Below are positions 62,277 to 64,000 of a stretch of 64,000 nucleotides of DNA, piece by piece. The first letter of the stretch is position 1, and every line of letters starts with the position of its first letter. Both the position numbers and the translations under genes were made by a program. The notes beneath the pieces were generated by a model, which was not told the origin of the DNA, made no database searches, and saw nothing but the letters and a program-made list of their open reading frames with translations. Location of the stretch: the NCBI RefSeq assembly GCF_042685265.1, contig NZ_JBHUMX010000003.1. One strand, written 5' to 3'. The DNA is from Oceanobacillus_B kapialis (GTDB taxonomy: Bacteria; Bacillota; Bacilli; Bacillales; Amphibacillaceae).

Positions 62277-62648
62277 TTACTTATTAAATTTACCTTTAAA
62301 CCCTCGTTTGATCACATCAAAGAAGCCTAATGATTGAACTAAGCGATCTTCCTCTACATATTCTCGAATAGTACGCAACACTTTCTTCGGATCTTTAGAT
62401 GAAAAGATAAAAGTCCCATTCTGCTTTGTTTGAATGGCGTAGCGCGGGATCCATTTCCCTTTAAAGAGAACGGAAGCAATGACGTATTCAATTTCTTCCC
62501 AAGGAATTTGAATATACTTTCTGGCATCTCGATTATTGTAGAATTCAAAACCTTTATCACCAAGCATGATCTTGCCATAATCAGAGGCTCTTATATGGGA
62601 GGTTGCATTAATCACTAAATCAACTTTTGTGTTGATAGATTGAACCAT
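62277..62648 (-). CDS. DUF956 / ManO-like protein
   Basis: 123 aa, single small beta-rich domain; VDLVINATSHIRASDYGKIMLGDKGFEFYN (in part) and IQIPWEEIEYV are the DUF956 family pattern (from recall). DUF956/ManO genes typically accompany mannose-family PTS operons, and here it lies 440 bp upstream of one on the same strand. SD tggggtag before ATG 62648. Role in PTS control is likely but unproven. Confidence 0.85.
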   Translation of the reverse strand: MVQSINTKVDLVINATSHIRASDYGKIMLGDKGFEFYNNRDARKYIQIPWEEIEYVIASVLFKGKWIPRYAIQTKQNGTFIFSSKDPKKVLRTIREYVEEDRLVQSLGFFDVIKRGFKGKFNK

Positions 62649-62756
62649 TTGATCTACCCCATTTCTTTCTATTACTAAAAATTATTATACACGTTTTAGA
62701 GGTTTAAGCAAAAGGTGCTTAAGAAATGTGTGGCCATTGTTTATCTTTAATAGAAT
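62649..62756. other. short intergenic region
   Basis: Nothing beyond spacer between the DUF956 gene and the degenerate gene fragment. Confidence 0.4.
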
Positions 62757-63002
62757 TTCTCCCGTCTATCACTATTTTTCCTCCCAATAATTAATAACAC
62801 CAGCAAACCATATACTGCTAAAACCCCTACCAGGGATTGGATAAGAAATTTAATATCCGGAGCAAACAGGCCTAATGTCCTCCAAGAGAATCCCCATAAA
62901 GAAAGTAGTGAATGGAATTAGTACTGGTAGTTCTACAACTGTTTGATAGATCGTCTCTCCATTTTGTATGATAGCTAGTGTGGGACCAAGAAGATTATAA
63001 CC
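62757..63002 (-). pseudogene. frameshifted membrane-protein gene fragment
   Basis: Two minus-strand frames read coding-like and join near 62885-62890: frame 1 gives YNLLGPTLAIIQNGETIYQ, frame 2 gives SLWGFSWRTLGLFAPDIKF and a TM helix ending RKNSDRRE before a stop. A +1 shift reconnects them; a stop sits before the first part and no SD is present. It looks like a decayed or sequencing-shifted ~80-aa membrane protein. Family unknown. Confidence 0.5.
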
Positions 63003-63035
63003 TCATGTTAACTATAAATTTAGGGGGAGAGTCGG

Positions 63036-63428
63036 ATGGTATTCTCTACTTTTATACAGATGGGAATAGCACTTGAAAAATTAGGCATAGTAAATGTTTC
63101 TTTCCAAGCCAACCATGTAGGTGCTATCATCACAGGTACGCTTTGTCTCATTATGGGGATTCCTATGAGGAAGGTAAAAAGGAATGGATTATTTGGTGTA
63201 AGAACACCTTGGTCTATGAAAAATGAAGTAGCCTGGGTGAGGTCGAATACATTCGGCTCAGCCCTAATGATTGTTATAGGATTAATTTTCTATCTTTATG
63301 CATTCATAATCCCTGGAGAATATATGGGGTTTGCAATTGTTGGTACATTACTTATTGGGGTTTTGATTGTTATAATTGCCTCTTATCATTTTTATAAAAA
63401 GAGTATAACAGGCACAAATAATGATTAG
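63036..63428 (+). CDS. SdpI-like membrane protein, lacks N-terminal half
   Basis: 130 aa, ATG 63036 with SD agggggag. About four TM helices with the SdpI-family loop KVKRNGLFGVRTPWSMKNEVAW. B. subtilis SdpI (the SdpC immunity protein, ~207 aa) has a preceding TM domain that is absent here; the first residues (MVFSTFIQMGIALEKLGI) correspond to its middle. It may be a shortened homolog or relic. No sdpABC toxin genes are nearby. Confidence 0.75.
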   Translation: MVFSTFIQMGIALEKLGIVNVSFQANHVGAIITGTLCLIMGIPMRKVKRNGLFGVRTPWSMKNEVAWVRSNTFGSALMIVIGLIFYLYAFIIPGEYMGFAIVGTLLIGVLIVIIASYHFYKKSITGTNND

Positions 63429-63570
63429 TCCTATAATATTTTCATTCTCAAACATAGGAGCCTAAGCCCGGTAAAGTAATAACCAGTACATTCACCCAAA
63501 ACCACAATTGCTCATACACTATAAGAGACTTGCAAAACAGTCAATCATCATTCACAAAGGATGTGACTCC

Positions 63571-64000
63571 TTGAGAAATTATTATTATGTAACGGCGAAT
63601 ACAGCGGAGGGATTTTTGAACTTACTCCCCTCCAATATAGAAGGCCTCGAGCAAATAATAAGTTTAAAACACCCTTCCCAAAAGGTAAAAGCTACAATTT
63701 TAAAAGGCTTAATACAAAAATATGAACCAACTGATGAATTGGAAATATTAAAAAGTGCTTTAGGTGAGGATTATCTGGATGGGATTATTATTCGTGAAAA
63801 GGGTATCGCCTTTTTAAATAATTCCATTGTCTTGGATGATATGAATGGAGTAAACGAACTGGATTTAAGTCCTTTTACAAAAAACAGTCCGGTAAATATG
63901 AATCAAAAAGGATTATTCACGCATCACACAGAAATGGCACATAAAAATCTCGAAACAGGGCTGCGCATTCATGATGACCTGGAAGAGATCTACATTAACG
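63571..64000 (+). CDS. partial gene: PRK06851-like ATPase-related protein
   Basis: TTG 63571 (SD aaagga 9 nt upstream), open to the window edge (143 codons seen). YYYVTANTAEGFLNLLPSNIEG and ALGEDYLDGIIIREKGIAF recall the PRK06851 nucleotide-kinase/ATPase family from memory, which normally has a P-loop at the position where this protein reads ISLKHPSQKVKAT. Loss of the P-loop would make it a noncatalytic half, or the recall is wrong. Extends beyond the window. Confidence 0.6.
   Translation, partial: MRNYYYVTANTAEGFLNLLPSNIEGLEQIISLKHPSQKVKATILKGLIQKYEPTDELEILKSALGEDYLDGIIIREKGIAFLNNSIVLDDMNGVNELDLSPFTKNSPVNMNQKGLFTHHTEMAHKNLETGLRIHDDLEEIYIN

Overview
The window looks like chromosome of a low-GC, spore-former-type Bacillota, most likely a halotolerant Bacillaceae (Oceanobacillus/Virgibacillus-like). 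The evidence is strong AGGAGG-type ribosome sites with many TTG/GTG starts, SigA promoters, and Bacillus-style operators read directly: CIRCE, GntR operator, Fur box, Zur boxes and cre. Gene orders also match Bacillus (gntRKPZ, malK-malR with malic enzyme and maeN). I saw no rRNA, tRNA, CRISPR array, phage or transposase gene. Species assignment is inference.

Layout. 1-6.7 kb: 3'-truncated SWIM/SNF2 helicase, HtpG behind a perfect CIRCE, an alpha/beta hydrolase and membrane orphans. 7-12.3 kb: complete gluconate operon with its operator and cre. 12.3-13.9 kb: gene-poor patch with a 145-bp inverted-terminus repeat, and two diverged ~100-bp direct repeats that each end in a consensus SD plus an 11-codon ORF and flank a CD3324-family gene. 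13.9-19.4 kb: aldo/keto reductase, SIMPL protein, diguanylate cyclase, SDR. 19.4-24.3 kb: Fur-controlled siderophore operon (ATPase, flavin reductase, lipoprotein, fused permease). 24.4-25.05 kb: 21-bp minisatellite. 25.1-30.1 kb: five-gene Nik/Cnt/Opp-type importer under two Zur boxes. 30.1-33 kb: beta-helix secreted protein and a solitary TasA/camelysin-like protein.

33-46 kb: mostly single-gene metabolic or transport units (Gfo/Idh/MocA, putative HExxH peptidase, Zn-ADH, UMF1-type MFS, FMN reductase, ribokinase, old-yellow-enzyme, Crp/Fnr with a divergent MFS, CPA1 antiporter), nearly all closed by clear terminators. 46-47.4 kb: small HTH plus membrane proteins. 47.5-50.1 kb: codBA, preceded by a ~300-bp structured repeat. 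50.8-57.8 kb: LysR, TauE-like permease with an unresolved start, and the malate module (maeN, malic enzyme, MalRK two-component system). 58-62.7 kb: a second Gfo/Idh gene, a mannose-family PTS (IIAB-IIC-IID) and a DUF956 gene. 62.7-64 kb: a degenerate membrane-gene fragment, an SdpI-like half protein and an incomplete ATPase-family-like gene.

The main points for follow-up are the CIRCE at htpG, the twin 11-codon leader units, the Zur-controlled Nik-like importer, two 21-bp minisatellites each abutting a terminator, and two dispersed-repeat candidates. All family assignments are by reading motifs and recall; no search was run.
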